Assembly: GCF_900105515.1 (NCBI RefSeq)
Contig: NZ_FNSY01000001.1
Location: forward strand, 3,410,001-3,474,000
DNA length: 64,000 nt
DNA from: Streptomyces sp. 2131.1
GTDB lineage: Bacteria; Actinomycetota; Actinomycetes; Streptomycetales; Streptomycetaceae
Reading direction: 5' to 3'
A model generated the notes under the pieces. It searched no databases, was not told the DNA's origin, and saw only the letters and a program-made list of their open reading frames with translations. This document shows positions 1 to 11,164 of the stretch, piece after piece. The translations under genes were made by a program, and so were the position numbers. The stretch's first letter is position 1, and each line of letters opens with the position of its first letter.

Positions 1-2542
1 CGGTGAGAACGGCGTCGGGGCCGATCTCGACGAACGTACGGGCACCGAAGGCTTCGGCCGCGTTTACGGCGTCGGCGAAGCGGACAGGGCGGCGGACCTG
101 GTCGACCCAGTACTCCGGGGACTGCCAGCCCGAGGCCGAAGCGGCGCCGGTGACGGTGGAGACGACCGGGATGCTGGGCTCATTGAACGTCAACTGCGAG
201 GCGATGGCGCGGAAGTCGTCCAGCATCGGGTCCATCAGCGAGGAATGGAACGCGTGCGAGACGGAAAGACGGCTGGTCTTCCGCCCCAGCGCGGCGAAGT
301 GCTCGCCGATACCCGTCGCCTCGACCGCCAACCCTGAAACGACCACGGACTGGGGCCCGTTGACCGCCGCGATGGACACGCCATCCGTCAGGAGCGGCAG
401 CACCTCTTCCTCGGATGCTTGCACCGCAACCATCGCGCCACCGGCAGGAAGCGCCTGCATCAGCCGACCACGCGCGACAACAAGACGTGCGGCATCCGCC
501 AGCGAGAGCACGCCCGCAACGTGCGCGGCGGCCAACTCACCGATCGAGTGACCGACGACGACGTCCGGCTTGACGCCCCACGCCTCCACCAACCGGAACA
601 GCGCCACCTCAAAGGCGAACAACGCGGGCTGGGTGCACGAAGTCGCGTTCAGCGCCTCCGCGTCCTCCCCCCACACCACGTCCTTCAACGCCGTTTCGAG
701 ATGCGCGTCCACCTCCGCACACACGGCGTCAAACGCCTCCGCGAACACCGGGAAGGCCGCATACAACTCACGGCCCATACCCAGCCGCTGCGCACCCTGC
801 CCCGTGAACAGAAACGCCGTCTTCCCCTTCGCGGCGACGCCACGCACCACGGAAGGGTGGTCCTCCCCCGCGGCCAGAGCCGCGAGCCCGGTCAGGGCCG
901 CCGCGCGGGTCTCCGCGAGCACCACCGCGCGGTGGTCGAGCGCCGCGCGGGCGGTCGCCAGGGAGTACGTGAGGTCGGCGTCGCTCGTCTCCGCGTCCGC
1001 CGTGACGTGGGCGTGGACGCGGTCGGCCTGCGCGGCGAGAGCCGTCGCGTCGCGACCGGACAGCAGCCACGGCAGTACCGCGGGCAGCGGCGTGACGACA
1101 GTCGCCGGCGCTTCGGGGGCCTCGTCGGTCTCGGCGGGCGGCTCCTGCGCCGGCGCCTCCTCCAGGATCACGTGCGCGTTCGTACCGCTCACGCCGAAGG
1201 CCGAGACGCCGGCCCGGCGCGGGCGGTCCTCGGCGCGCTCCCAGGCCCGGGTCTCGGTCAGCAGCCGCACCCGGCCCGCCGACCAGTCGACGTGGCTCGA
1301 CGGCTCGTCCACGTGCAGGGTCTTGGGCAGCACGCCGTGGCGCAGGGCCTCGACCATCTTGATGACGGAGCCGACACCGGCGGCGGCCTGTGCGTGGCCC
1401 ATGTTGGACTTGATGGACCCCAGCCACAGGGGCCGGTCCTCGTCGCGCCCCTGCCCGTAGGTGGCGAGCAGCGCCTGCGCCTCGATCGGGTCGCCCAGGG
1501 TCGTCCCCGTGCCGTGACCCTCGACGGCGTCCACGTGGGTCGCGGAGAGCTTGGCGTTGGCGAGGGCCTGGCGGATGACGCGCTGCTGGGCGCGCCCGTT
1601 GGGGGCGGTGAGGCCGTTGCTGGCGCCGTCCTGGTTGACCGCGCTGCCGCGTACGACGGCGAGCACGGGGTGGCCGTTGCGGCGGGCGTCCGCGAGGCGT
1701 TCGAGGACGAGCATGCCGGCGCCCTCGGACCAGCCGGTGCCGTCCGCCGCCTCCGCGAACGCCTTGCAGCGGCCGTCCGGGGCGAGCCCGCGCTGACGGC
1801 TGAACGCGATGAACGGGGACGGGGTCGACATCACCATGACGCCACCGGCCAGGGCGAGCGTGCACTCGCGGCGGCGCAGCGCGGTCGCCGCCAGGTGGAG
1901 CGAGACGAGCGACGAGGAGCAGGCGGTGTCGACGGTGACGGCCGGTCCTTCGAGGCCCAGGGTGTAGGAGATCCGGCCGGAGATGACGGCAGCCGCGTTG
2001 CCGGTCGTCATGTACGCCTCGGCGACCTCGCCCGCCGCGCCGACGATGTACTCGTAGTCCTGGATTCCGGAACCCGCGAACACGCCGACGGGCTTGCCGC
2101 GCAGGGACGACGGGTCGATCTCGGCCCGCTCGATCGCCTCCCAGGACACCTCCAGGAGCAGCCGCTGCTGGGGGTCCATGGTCAGGGCCTCGTTGGGGCT
2201 GATCCCGAAGAAGCCGGCGTCGAAGTCGGCGACGTCGCGGACGAACCCGCCCTCGTTCACGTAACTGCTGCCGGACGCGGTGTCGCCCTCGTCGCCGCGC
2301 AGCGCGTCGAGGTCCCAGCCGCGGTCGGTGGGGAAGGTGGAGACGGCGTCGCGGCCCTCCGAGACGAGCCGCCACAGCTCCTCGGGGGAGGAGACCCCGC
2401 CCGGGTAGCGGCAGCTCATCGCCACGACGGCGATGGGCTCGTGGTCCTGGTTCTCGGCCTCCTGGAGCCTGCGCCGCGTCTGGTGCAGATCTGCCGTGAC
2501 CCGCTTGAGGTAGTCGAGAAGCCGTGCGTCGTCATTGGACAT
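1..2542 (-). CDS. Type I modular PKS, module 8 (KS-AT, partial)
   Basis: This frame starts at ATG 2542 and stays open to the left edge, giving 847 codons with the C-terminus missing. Residues 1-30 form a charged coiled-coil docking segment ([15 protein letters not shown]...). The KS follows, with a DTACSSS active site near residue 207, an EGHGTGT motif and a [11 protein letters not shown] motif. The AT has GQGAQRL near 579, GHSIGE near 665 and HAFH near 761, a malonyl-CoA signature. The sequence ends just after the AT, so any KR, DH, ER, ACP or TE lies outside. An in-frame ATG at 2569 (MNKDSVGPN...) is possible; 2542 is preferred because it matches the N-termini of the two preceding PKS proteins. 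The gene lies 109 bases downstream of PKS-D and is probably co-transcribed. Inferred role: extends the chain after module 7. Confidence 0.95.
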   Translation of the reverse strand, partial: MSNDDARLLDYLKRVTADLHQTRRRLQEAENQDHEPIAVVAMSCRYPGGVSSPEELWRLVSEGRDAVSTFPTDRGWDLDALRGDEGDTASGSSYVNEGGFVRDVADFDAGFFGISPNEALTMDPQQRLLLEVSWEAIERAEIDPSSLRGKPVGVFAGSGIQDYEYIVGAAGEVAEAYMTTGNAAAVISGRISYTLGLEGPAVTVDTACSSSLVSLHLAATALRRRECTLALAGGVMVMSTPSPFIAFSRQRGLAPDGRCKAFAEAADGTGWSEGAGMLVLERLADARRNGHPVLAVVRGSAVNQDGASNGLTAPNGRAQQRVIRQALANAKLSATHVDAVEGHGTGTTLGDPIEAQALLATYGQGRDEDRPLWLGSIKSNMGHAQAAAGVGSVIKMVEALRHGVLPKTLHVDEPSSHVDWSAGRVRLLTETRAWERAEDRPRRAGVSAFGVSGTNAHVILEEAPAQEPPAETDEAPEAPATVVTPLPAVLPWLLSGRDATALAAQADRVHAHVTADAETSDADLTYSLATARAALDHRAVVLAETRAAALTGLAALAAGEDHPSVVRGVAAKGKTAFLFTGQGAQRLGMGRELYAAFPVFAEAFDAVCAEVDAHLETALKDVVWGEDAEALNATSCTQPALFAFEVALFRLVEAWGVKPDVVVGHSIGELAAAHVAGVLSLADAARLVVARGRLMQALPAGGAMVAVQASEEEVLPLLTDGVSIAAVNGPQSVVVSGLAVEATGIGEHFAALGRKTSRLSVSHAFHSSLMDPMLDDFRAIASQLTFNEPSIPVVSTVTGAASASGWQSPEYWVDQVRRPVRFADAVNAAEAFGARTFVEIGPDAVLT
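363..621 (-). repeat. AT-region repeat, copy in module 8
   Basis: 259 bases of the module 8 AT that are identical to 19437-19695 in module 4 (offset 19074). Near-identity continues for roughly 200 more bases with a few changes. It covers the GHSIGE active-site region. Confidence 0.9.
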
Positions 2543-2651
2543 GTTGGGTCCCACCGAGTCCTTGTTCATGCCGGTTCATGCCGAGAGGTCGAGTCGGGTC
2601 GCAGATGCGGGACGGGGCCGGTGCCGTCGCGGGCACCGGCCGCGCGGTCGG

Positions 2652-5600
2652 TCAGGTGAGGCCGAGTTCGTTGTCGATGAAGGCGAAGACGTCGTCCGCC
2701 GAGGCGGCTTCCAGCTGGTCGCCGACCTTCTGGCCGCCGTCGCCGTTCTGCGCGTCGAGCGTTCCGGTCAGCCGGGTGAGCAGGGACTGGAGCCGGGCCG
2801 TGATCCTGGTGGCCTCGATGTCCTCGGCGGCGAGCGCCGAAGCGGCCTCCTCCAGGCGGTCGAGCTGCGCCAGTACGGGGAGTTCGCCGAGGCTGTCCCC
2901 CTGGCAGAGCTCCGACCACAGGTGACCGGCCAGCGCACCGGGGCTCGGGTGGTCGTAGATCATGCTGGTGGGCAGCGGGCGCCCGGTCGCGGCGACGAGC
3001 TTCGTGCGCAGGTCGACGGCGGCGACCGAGTCGAACCCGAGGTCCGTGAACCCCCGGTCCGCCCCGACCCCCGCCGGGTCGTCGTACCCGAGCAGGGCCG
3101 CGACATGCGTACGGACGAGGTCCAGCAGCACGGACCGCTGCTCCGGTTCGGGGAGACCCGCCAGCCGGTCCGCGAGGCCGGAGTCCCCCGCTCCGCCGTC
3201 GGCGCCACCGTCCGTGCCGAGGGCGGCCCGCGCGTCGGGCAGGGCGTCCAGAAGGGGGCGGGGGCGGGCGAGTACGTAGGTGGGGGCGAAGCGTTCCCAG
3301 TCGAAGCCGGCCACCACCGCGTGCGAGCCGCCGCCCGTCAGGATGCGGCGCAGGGCGCCGACGGCGAGGGCCGGGTCCATCGCGGGGGCGCCCATGCGGC
3401 GCATGACGGCGGCCAGTTCGGCGTCGACCATTCCCCCGTCCCACGATCCCCATGCCACCGAAGTGGCGGCGAGTCCACGGGCACGCCGGCTGTGCGCGAG
3501 CCCGTCCAGGTAGGCGTTGGCGCTGCCGTACGCGGACTGGCCCGCGCTGCCCCAGACGGCGGCGCCGGACGAGAACAGGACGAACGCGTCGAGAGGGGTG
3601 TCGCCGAGGAGTTCGTCCAGGTGACGGGCGCCGAGCACCTTCGCGTCGGCGACCTGGGCCAGCTCCGCGAGGGACAGCTCACCGAGTGGGGCGATGCGCT
3701 GCGCGAGCCCGGCCGCGTGGAAGACGGCGGTGAGGTCCGTGAGGCCGGCGAGCAGCCCGCGTACGGCTTCGCGGTCGGCCATGTCGCAGGCCGCCACGGA
3801 GACGCGGGCGCCCATGGCTTCGATCTCCTCGGCCAGCTCCGTGACACCCCGGGCGTCCGGGCCGCGCCGCCCGGCGAGGACCACGTGTTCCGCACCGTCC
3901 GCGGCGAGCATCCGGGCCACGTGGGCGCCGATCCCGCCGGTGCCGCCGGTGACGAGGACGGTGCCCCGGGCCTGCCAGGTCGCCGCCGGATCGGGCTGGG
4001 CGGGCCGGACGAGTCGGCGGGCGTGGACACCCTGCGGGCGTACGGCCAGCTGGTCCTCGGCGGTTCCCCGGGCGAGGGCGTCGCAAACCCGGCGCAGGAC
4101 CGCCTCATCGGCGTTCTGCGGCAGGTCGATCAGGCCGCCCCAGGTGTCCGGCGCCTCAAGCGCGAGGGCCGCGCCGAGCCCCCACACGGCGGTCTGCTCG
4201 GGCCGCACGGCCGCGTCCCCGTCGTCGGTGGCCACCGCGCCCCGGGTGAGGCACCACACCGGGGCCGTCCACCCCAGGGCCGACGTCTCCCGCAGCAGGG
4301 CGGCGGTGTCCGCGAGCCCCTGGGAGAGCACGGGGTGGTCCGGGTGCGGGGTGTCGTCGAGGGCGAGGAGGCTGACGACTCCGGCGGGGGCGGCGGGCAA
4401 GGCCGAGCCGGCGGCAGACAGCTCCACGCCCTCCGTCAGGACGGGTTTCGCGCCCCGCTCCGCCAGCATCCCGGCCAGCGCCTCCGCCACGGCACGTTCC
4501 CCCGCAGCGTGCACGACGAGCCAGTCCCCGGTGAGCGGGGCGGGCGGCGCGGGGTCCGCGACCGGTGCCCAGGAGACCCGGTAGCGCAGCGCGTCAACGG
4601 CCGACGCCTCGCGCCGTCCGGCGCGCCAGCTGGTGAGCGCGGGCAGCACGGGGGCCAGGTCTGCGGGGTCCACACCGAGCCGCTCCGCGAGCCCGGCCAC
4701 GTCCTCCTGCTCCACGGCCTCCCAGAACCCGGTCTCACCCGGCTCCGCCGTGGTCGCAGCCGGGGCGGTCTCGGGCGCGGCGGCCCAGTAGGTACGGTGC
4801 TGGAAGGCGTACGTGGGCAGGTCGACGCGGTGCGGGCGGTGGCCGGTCGCGGTGAAGCAGGCGTTCCAGTCGACGGGCACACCGCGCGTGTGGACGAGCG
4901 CGACGGCCTCCGTCAGCACCCGTGCCTCGTCGCGGTCCCGGCGCAGGGCCGCCGTGAAGACGGGCTGATCGGTGCCCTCGTCGGCGCCGGTCAGGCAGTC
5001 GGGGCCGAGCGGGGTCAGGGCCGCGTCGGGGCCCAGTTCCAGGAAGGTGTGGACGCCCTTGGCGGCGAGCGCGCGCACGGCGTCGCCGAACCGGACGCTC
5101 GCGCGGACGTGCCGCACCCAGTAGTCCGCGCAGGCCAGTTCGTCGTCACCGGCGAGCTCACCGGTGACCGTGGAGACGACCGGGATGCGGGCGGTGGCGT
5201 ACGTGATGCTCTCGGCGACCGTACGGAAGTCGTCGAGCATCGGGTCCATGAGCGGCGAGTGGAAGGCGTGCGACACGGCGAGCCGCTTGGTACGGCGGCC
5301 CTCGGCCGCGAAGTGGGCGGCGACGGCGAGCGCGTCGGTCTCGCCGCCGGAGACGATCACGGAACGCGGTCCGTTGAGAGCGGCGATCCCGGTCGCCGGG
5401 GTGAGCAGCGGCGTCACCTCGTCCTCGGACGCCTCCACGGCGACCATCGCGCCGCCCGCCGGGAGCGCCTGCATCAGCCGGCCCCGGGCCGCGACGAGCT
5501 TCGCGGCGTCCGCCAGGGAGAGCACGCCCGCGACATGCGCGACGGCGAACTCGCCCACGGAGTGCCCGGCGAGGAAGTCGGGCCGCACGCCCCAGGACTC

Positions 5601-7541
5601 CACGAGGCGGTACAGCGCCACCTCGCACGCGAACAGGGCCGGCTGCGCGAGCCCCGTACCGTCGAGCAGCGCACGGTCCTCGCCCCACATCGCCGCCCGC
5701 AAGGAGGTGTCGAGGTGCGCGTCGAGCGCCTCCACCGCCTCGTCGAAGGCGCGGGCGAACACCGGGTAGGCGGCGTGCAGCTCCCGGCCCATGCCGAGGC
5801 GCTGCGAGCCCTGCCCCGTGAACAGCACGGCGCTCAGCGCGTCGGGTCGCGCGTCCCCGGTGACGGCCGCATCAGCGGACCCGTCCGCGAGCGCGCGCAG
5901 CGCCCGTACGAGATCGGCGTGACCGGCGGGCGCCTGCCCGTCGGCGACGACCACCGCACGGTGCTCCAGGGCGGCCCGGGTGGTGGCCAGCGACCAGCCG
6001 GTGTCGGCCGACGGCGTGGCCGGGTGGGCCTCCAGGTGGTCCGCGAGGCGGGCGGCCTGCGCGGCCAGGGCCTCGGGGCGGCGGGCGGAGAGGAGCACGG
6101 GGACGAAGCGGGGGGCGGGGGCCTGGCTCGTACGCCCCTCGTCGGCAACCTGCGCCGTACCCGGCTCGTCGGCGGCGGAAACCGCCTCGGCCGGCGCCTC
6201 CTCCACGATCACGTGCACATTCGTGCCGCTCAGCCCGAACGACGACACCCCGGCGCGCTTGGCGCGGCCCAGCTCCGGCCAGGCGACCGGTTCGGTCAGC
6301 AGCCGTACGCTGCCCGCGCTCCAGTCCACGTTGTGGCTCGGCTCGTCCACGTGCAGGGTGCGCGGCAGGACGCCCGCCCTCATCGCCTGCACCATCTTGA
6401 TCACGCCACCGACACCGGCGGCGGCCTGCGCGTGGCCGATGTTCGACTTGAACGAGCCCAGCCACAGCGGCCGGCCGGCGGGCCGCTCGCGCCCGTAGGC
6501 GGCGATGAGGGCCTGCGCCTCGATCGGGTCGCCGAGGGTGGTGCCTGTGCCGTGCGCCTCGACGGCGTCCACGTCGGCGGGGGCGAGGCCGCCGGAGGCC
6601 AGTGCCTGCTGGATGACGCGCTGCTGCGAGGGGCCGTTCGGCGCGGTCAGCCCGTTGGACGCGCCGTCGGAGTTCATCGCGGAGCCGCGGATGACGGCGA
6701 GGACGGGGTGACCGTTGCGGCGGGCGTCGGAGAGCCGCTCGACGAGGAGCATGCCGGCACCCTCGGACCAGGTGGTGCCGTCGGCCGCCGCCGCGAAGGA
6801 CTTGCAGCGGCCGTCGGGGGCGAGGCCCCGGTCCTGGCTGAAGCCCACGAAGGAGTCCGGGCTCGCCATGACGGTGACGCCGCCCGCGAGCGCCAGCGCG
6901 CATTCCCCGCTGCGCACCGACTGAACCGCGAGATGGAGGGCGACGAGCGAGGAGGAGCAGGCCGTGTCGACGGTGACCGCGGGGCCTTCGAGCCCCAGCG
7001 TGTAGGCGACGCGCCCGGAGGCGACGCTCGCCAGGCCGCCGGTACCGCCGCCGCCCGGGTAGTCGTGGTAGACCACCCCGGCGAACACACCGGTACGGCT
7101 GCCCTTCAGCGAGGTCGGGTCGATCCCGGCACGCTCGACGACCTCCCAGGACACTTCGAGCAGCAGCCGCTGCTGCGGGTCGGTGTCCTTCGCCTCACGC
7201 GGGCTGATCTTGAAGAAGTCCGCGTCGAACTCCCCCGCGTCGTGCAGGAAGCCGCCCTCACGGCAGTACGTCCTGCCGGGCGTCGACGGCTCGGGGTCGT
7301 ACAAGGCGTCCATGTCCCAGCCGCGGCCGTCCGGGAACAGCGACACCGCGTCCCGGCCCGCGTCCACCAGCTGCCACAGGTCCTCGGGCGAGGTGATGCC
7401 ACCGGGGAAGCGGCAGCCCATCGCCACGATCGCGACCGGCTCGCTGCCCCGCGCCTCGGCCTCCGACAACTGGCGCCGGGTCCGCTGGAGTTCGGCGGTG
7501 GCGCGCTTGAGATAGTCCCGGAGCTTGTCGTCGTTGCTCAT
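2652..7541 (-). CDS. Type I modular PKS, module 7 (KS-AT-KR-ACP)
   Basis: 1629 residues forming one complete extension module. The N-terminal docking coiled coil (about 1-30) is followed by a KS with DTACSSS (Cys 195), EAHGTGT and [11 protein letters not shown]. The AT has GQGSQRL near 574, GHSVGE near 660 and HAFH, so malonyl-CoA is the likely extender. A KR structural subdomain leads to the catalytic KR, with GTGGIG near 1200 and a Tyr near 1337. Eight residues before that Tyr is a Trp, and the LDD motif is absent: this is the A-type KR pattern, predicting an L-configured hydroxyl that is kept because no DH is present. The ACP serine (GFDSVAAV) is near 1503. The C-terminus carries a short acidic docking peptide ([15 protein letters not shown]). 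The ATG at 7541 has GAGG 5 bases upstream. It follows PKS-C by 32 bases and precedes PKS-E. Confidence 0.97.
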   Translation of the reverse strand: MSNDDKLRDYLKRATAELQRTRRQLSEAEARGSEPVAIVAMGCRFPGGITSPEDLWQLVDAGRDAVSLFPDGRGWDMDALYDPEPSTPGRTYCREGGFLHDAGEFDADFFKISPREAKDTDPQQRLLLEVSWEVVERAGIDPTSLKGSRTGVFAGVVYHDYPGGGGTGGLASVASGRVAYTLGLEGPAVTVDTACSSSLVALHLAVQSVRSGECALALAGGVTVMASPDSFVGFSQDRGLAPDGRCKSFAAAADGTTWSEGAGMLLVERLSDARRNGHPVLAVIRGSAMNSDGASNGLTAPNGPSQQRVIQQALASGGLAPADVDAVEAHGTGTTLGDPIEAQALIAAYGRERPAGRPLWLGSFKSNIGHAQAAAGVGGVIKMVQAMRAGVLPRTLHVDEPSHNVDWSAGSVRLLTEPVAWPELGRAKRAGVSSFGLSGTNVHVIVEEAPAEAVSAADEPGTAQVADEGRTSQAPAPRFVPVLLSARRPEALAAQAARLADHLEAHPATPSADTGWSLATTRAALEHRAVVVADGQAPAGHADLVRALRALADGSADAAVTGDARPDALSAVLFTGQGSQRLGMGRELHAAYPVFARAFDEAVEALDAHLDTSLRAAMWGEDRALLDGTGLAQPALFACEVALYRLVESWGVRPDFLAGHSVGEFAVAHVAGVLSLADAAKLVAARGRLMQALPAGGAMVAVEASEDEVTPLLTPATGIAALNGPRSVIVSGGETDALAVAAHFAAEGRRTKRLAVSHAFHSPLMDPMLDDFRTVAESITYATARIPVVSTVTGELAGDDELACADYWVRHVRASVRFGDAVRALAAKGVHTFLELGPDAALTPLGPDCLTGADEGTDQPVFTAALRRDRDEARVLTEAVALVHTRGVPVDWNACFTATGHRPHRVDLPTYAFQHRTYWAAAPETAPAATTAEPGETGFWEAVEQEDVAGLAERLGVDPADLAPVLPALTSWRAGRREASAVDALRYRVSWAPVADPAPPAPLTGDWLVVHAAGERAVAEALAGMLAERGAKPVLTEGVELSAAGSALPAAPAGVVSLLALDDTPHPDHPVLSQGLADTAALLRETSALGWTAPVWCLTRGAVATDDGDAAVRPEQTAVWGLGAALALEAPDTWGGLIDLPQNADEAVLRRVCDALARGTAEDQLAVRPQGVHARRLVRPAQPDPAATWQARGTVLVTGGTGGIGAHVARMLAADGAEHVVLAGRRGPDARGVTELAEEIEAMGARVSVAACDMADREAVRGLLAGLTDLTAVFHAAGLAQRIAPLGELSLAELAQVADAKVLGARHLDELLGDTPLDAFVLFSSGAAVWGSAGQSAYGSANAYLDGLAHSRRARGLAATSVAWGSWDGGMVDAELAAVMRRMGAPAMDPALAVGALRRILTGGGSHAVVAGFDWERFAPTYVLARPRPLLDALPDARAALGTDGGADGGAGDSGLADRLAGLPEPEQRSVLLDLVRTHVAALLGYDDPAGVGADRGFTDLGFDSVAAVDLRTKLVAATGRPLPTSMIYDHPSPGALAGHLWSELCQGDSLGELPVLAQLDRLEEAASALAAEDIEATRITARLQSLLTRLTGTLDAQNGDGGQKVGDQLEAASADDVFAFIDNELGLT

Positions 7542-7573
7542 CGAACCTCAACCAATCTGCAGCTGATCGCTGG

Positions 7574-10500
7574 CTAGGAGATGCCGAATTCGCTGTCGAG
7601 CACGTCGAACAGCTCCTCGTCGGTGACCGTTTCGAAGTCGGGCCCCTCGCCGGCCGACGCCGGGTCGCCCTGTGCGTCGCGCCACCGCCGCACGATGGCT
7701 TCCAGCCGGGCGGTGATCGCGTCCGCGCGGGCACTGACCGCCTCGGCGTCCCCGCCGGCGACGGGGAACCCGCCGAGTACGTCCTCGATCCGGTCCAGCT
7801 CGGCCAGCACGGCCGCGGCCGGGTCACCGGCCCCCGCACCGGCCTCGGAGTCCAGGCGCTTTGCCAGGAACGCGGCGACGGCGCGCGGGGTCGGGTAGTC
7901 GAAGATCAGCGTCGCGGGCAGGTCGCAGCCGGACGCGGCGGTCAGCCGCTTGCGCAGCTCCACGGCCGCCAGCGAGTCGAAGCCCATGTCACGGAAGGCG
8001 AGATCGGTCTCGACGACGCCCACGGAGGTGTGTCCGAGCACGGCCGCCACATGGGTACGGACGAGCGCCAGCAGCACCCGCCCTGCCTCGGCCGCCCCGA
8101 GCCCGTCGAGCTCCGCCCGCAGCCCGGCCGCCGCCCGCTGCGACTCCTCGACAGTGGGCACGTCGTGCGCCGCGTTCGGGACGGCGGCACCGGTGGAACC
8201 GCTGCCCTCGACCCAGAACCGGCTGCGCTGGAAGGCGTACGTGGGCAGCTCGACGGTCCGCGCCCCGCTGTCGGCGAAGTACGTCCGCCAGTCGACCCGG
8301 ACGCCCTGCGCGTACAGCTGCCCGACCCCGCCGACCAGCGACTCCGCCTCGGGGCGGTTCCTGCGCAGCAGCGGGACGAGCGCGGTCTCCTCGTCGGTCA
8401 CGGAGGCAGCACCGAGAGCGGTGAGCACCGCGTCGGGGCCGACCTCCACGAAGGTGCGCGCGCCCAGGGCTTCAGCCGCGTTCACGGCATCCGCGAACCG
8501 GACAGGGCGGCGGACCTGGTCGACCCAGTACTCGGGGGTCTGCCAGTCGGTGGAGGGGGCGCCGGTGACGGTGGAGACGACCGGGATGCGCGGCTCATTG
8601 AACGTCAACCCGCGCGCGAGCGCCCGGAAGTCGTCGAGCATCGGGTCCATGAGCGAGGAGTGGAAGGCGTGCGAGACGGGAAGACGGCTGGTCTTGCGGC
8701 CCAGCGCGGCGAAGTGCTCGCCCACGGCGAGGGCTTCGGACTCGACACCTGAGACGACGACCGCTTGCGGGCCGTTGACGGCCGCGATGCCCACCCCGTC
8801 CGTGAGGAGGGGAACCACCTCGTCCTCGGTCGCCTGCACGGCGACCATCGCGCCACCGGCCGGAAGGGCCTGCATCAGCCGGCCCCGGCTCACGACCAGC
8901 TTCGCCGCATCCGCGAGGGAAAGCACCCCGGCGATGTGCGCGGCAGCGATCTCACCGATCGAATGACCCGCGACCACGTCCGGGTTGACGCCCCACGCCT
9001 CCACCAGCCGGAACAACGCGACCTCGAAAGCGAACAACGCGGGCTGGGTGCACGAAGTCGCATTCAGCGCCTCCGCGTCCTCCCCCCACACCACGTCCTT
9101 CAACGCCGTTTCAAGATGCGCGTCCACCTCCACACACACCGCGTCAAACGCCTCCGCGAACACCGGGAAGGATTCGTGCAGTTCACGGCCCATACCCAGC
9201 CGCTGCGCCCCCTGCCCCGTGAACAGGAACGCCGACTTGCCCGCCCGGCGGGCCCGGCCGACGACCACCGCCGGGTGCTCGTTCCCCGCCGCCAGCGCGG
9301 CCAGCGCGTCCGCGCGGTCGGTCCGCGTCTGTCCGAGGACCACCGCCCGGTGGGTGAAGGCGGTCCGTGTGGTGGCCAGGGAGAGCCCGATGTCCGCCGC
9401 ATCGGCCTCGGGCTCTCCCAGGGCCTGTTCCCGCAGGCGGGCGGCCTGAGCAGCGAGGGACTGCCCGGACTTTGCCGACACCACCCAAGGAACCACGGGG
9501 GGCGCGGCCCGCACGGCCGTCTCCCCTGTCTCTTCCGGCGCCTCCTCGACGATCACGTGGGCGTTCGTCCCGCTGATCCCGAAGGAGGACACCCCGGCCC
9601 GCCGCACCGCGCCGCCGGGCACCCAGGGGCGCGACTCGGCCAGCAGCTCGACCGCGCCCTCTGCCCAGTCCACCTGGTCCGAAGGCGTTTCGGCGTACAG
9701 GGACTTGGGAAGCACGCCGTGGCGCAGGGCCATGACCATCTTTATGATCCCCGCGACACCCGCCGCCGCCTGGCTGTGGCCCATGTTCGACTTGATGGAC
9801 CCCAGCCACAGGGGCCGGCCCTCCGGCCGCTCCTGCCCGTAGGTCTCCAGGAGCGCCTGCGCCTCGATCGGGTCGCCGAGGGTGGTGCCGGTGCCGTGTG
9901 CCTCGACCGCGTCCACCTCGGCCGCCGTCAGGCCCGCGTCCTCCAGGGCGCGGCGGATGACTCGCTGCTGGGCGGGCCCGTTGGGGGCGGTGAGGCCGTT
10001 GCTGGCGCCGTCCTGGTTGAGCGCCGAGCCGCGGACCACGGCGAGGACCGGGTGGCCGTTGCGGCGCGCGTCGGACAGCCGCTCCAGGACCAGGACACCG
10101 GCGCCCTCGGAGCAGGCGACGCCGTCGGCGGAAGCGGAGAAGGACTTCGAACGGCCGTCGGACGCCAGGCCCTGCTGCGTGCTGAAGTACACGAACATGT
10201 CCGGCGTCGACATGACCGTCACCCCGCCCGCCAGGGCGAGTGAGCACTCACCCGCCCGCAGCGACTGCGCCGCCAGGTGGAGCGCGACCAGCGAGGAGGA
10301 GCAGGCCGTATCGACGCTGACCGCAGGGCCTTCGAGCCCCAGCGTGTAGGCGACCCGGCCCGACACCACGCTGCCGGCCGTGGTGCTCCCGGGCTCCGCG
10401 CCGAGCGCGTAGTCGTGGTACATCACCCCGGCGAACACGCCCGTCGAGGAGCCCTTGAGCGTCGTCGGGTCGATCCCGGCCCGCTCGATCGCCTCCCAGG

Positions 10501-10924
10501 CCACCTCAAGGAGGAGCCGCTGCTGCGGGTCGGTCACCAGGGCTTCGTTGGGGCTGATCCCGAAGAACACCGGGTCGAACCCGGGTGCGTCGTAGAGGAA
10601 CCCGCCCTCGCGCGCGTAGGTCTTGCCGGGCTTGCCCGGCTCGGGGTCGTACACACTCTCGTCCCAGCCGCGGTCGGCGGGGAACTCCCCGATCGCGTCG
10701 ACGCCGTCCGCGACCAGCTGCCACAGGGTCTCGGGGCTCGTGACGCCGCCCGGGTAGCGGCAGCCCATGCCCACGACGACCACCGGGTCGTCGTGGTGCG
10801 CGCCGCGACCGGACGGGCCCGCCTCCTCCAGTCGACGCTCGGCGTCCGCCAGCCGGCGGCGCACCTCCCGCAGGTCGGTCGTGGCCCGCTTCAGGTATTC
10901 GAGAAGTCGCTCTTCGTTGCTCAC
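7574..10924 (-). CDS. Type I modular PKS, module 6 (KS-AT-ACP, no reduction)
   Basis: 1116 residues, a minimal module. The docking coiled coil starts (M)[12 protein letters not shown]. The KS has DTACSSS near 205, [12 protein letters not shown] and [11 protein letters not shown]. The AT has GQGAQRL near 571, GHSIGE near 655 and HAFH near 753, so it is malonyl type. The ACP follows directly ([14 protein letters not shown], serine near 983), with no KR or DH between AT and ACP. The beta-keto group added here should therefore stay a ketone. The C-terminus is an acidic docking peptide ([16 protein letters not shown]). The start codon is GTG at 10924. A 240-base gap with a strong hairpin separates it from PKS-B, so it may have its own promoter or be read through under attenuation. 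Confidence 0.97.
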   Translation of the reverse strand: MSNEERLLEYLKRATTDLREVRRRLADAERRLEEAGPSGRGAHHDDPVVVVGMGCRYPGGVTSPETLWQLVADGVDAIGEFPADRGWDESVYDPEPGKPGKTYAREGGFLYDAPGFDPVFFGISPNEALVTDPQQRLLLEVAWEAIERAGIDPTTLKGSSTGVFAGVMYHDYALGAEPGSTTAGSVVSGRVAYTLGLEGPAVSVDTACSSSLVALHLAAQSLRAGECSLALAGGVTVMSTPDMFVYFSTQQGLASDGRSKSFSASADGVACSEGAGVLVLERLSDARRNGHPVLAVVRGSALNQDGASNGLTAPNGPAQQRVIRRALEDAGLTAAEVDAVEAHGTGTTLGDPIEAQALLETYGQERPEGRPLWLGSIKSNMGHSQAAAGVAGIIKMVMALRHGVLPKSLYAETPSDQVDWAEGAVELLAESRPWVPGGAVRRAGVSSFGISGTNAHVIVEEAPEETGETAVRAAPPVVPWVVSAKSGQSLAAQAARLREQALGEPEADAADIGLSLATTRTAFTHRAVVLGQTRTDRADALAALAAGNEHPAVVVGRARRAGKSAFLFTGQGAQRLGMGRELHESFPVFAEAFDAVCVEVDAHLETALKDVVWGEDAEALNATSCTQPALFAFEVALFRLVEAWGVNPDVVAGHSIGEIAAAHIAGVLSLADAAKLVVSRGRLMQALPAGGAMVAVQATEDEVVPLLTDGVGIAAVNGPQAVVVSGVESEALAVGEHFAALGRKTSRLPVSHAFHSSLMDPMLDDFRALARGLTFNEPRIPVVSTVTGAPSTDWQTPEYWVDQVRRPVRFADAVNAAEALGARTFVEVGPDAVLTALGAASVTDEETALVPLLRRNRPEAESLVGGVGQLYAQGVRVDWRTYFADSGARTVELPTYAFQRSRFWVEGSGSTGAAVPNAAHDVPTVEESQRAAAGLRAELDGLGAAEAGRVLLALVRTHVAAVLGHTSVGVVETDLAFRDMGFDSLAAVELRKRLTAASGCDLPATLIFDYPTPRAVAAFLAKRLDSEAGAGAGDPAAAVLAELDRIEDVLGGFPVAGGDAEAVSARADAITARLEAIVRRWRDAQGDPASAGEGPDFETVTDEELFDVLDSEFGIS

Positions 10925-11164
10925 AGAGACCTACTCCCTCTGGCTCGACGATCCGTGGCGACTCACTCACGCGGCGTCCAACGTTGATCGGATTCGAACG
11001 CTACTGACGGCTCCGAGGGGCGGCCTACCCTTAACCCACCCCTGCCGAGGGCCCCTGTCCGGCGGGGGACGGGCACGCGAAAGGCCGGGGTGCGTGACAG
11101 CTGCCGTACAGCTGTCACGCACCCCGGCCGGGGCCCGTACCGCCTGGTGAGGCGGGGCCGGGGG
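10925..11164 (-). promoter_or_regulatory. PKS-B / PKS-C intergenic spacer
   Basis: This is a 240-base gap in a gene series otherwise spaced 26 to 109 bases apart. The half nearest PKS-B holds the long hairpin described separately. The half nearest PKS-C (10925-11080, read on the minus strand) is where a promoter for the downstream PKS genes would have to lie if transcription stops at the hairpin. I see no convincing -35/-10 pair by eye, so the promoter role is inference from spacing alone. Confidence 0.35.
11083..11129 (-). terminator. 21-bp perfect stem-loop between PKS-B and PKS-C
   Basis: The arms 11083-11103 and 11109-11129 are perfect inverted repeats of 21 bp around a 5-base loop (ccgta). 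The stem is GC-rich and starts 36 bases after the PKS-B stop codon. No T-run follows on the minus strand, which is common for Streptomyces terminators. It is strong enough to end or attenuate transcription of the PKS operon after module 5. Termination itself is inferred; the fold is seen directly. Confidence 0.8.

Noticed and set aside
2535..7577. 1680-codon open frame on the plus strand opposite PKS-D and the PKS-C end
   Set aside because: It is the antisense reading of a clear PKS gene. High GC suppresses stop codons there, and the translation has no domain and an Arg/Gly/His-heavy composition.
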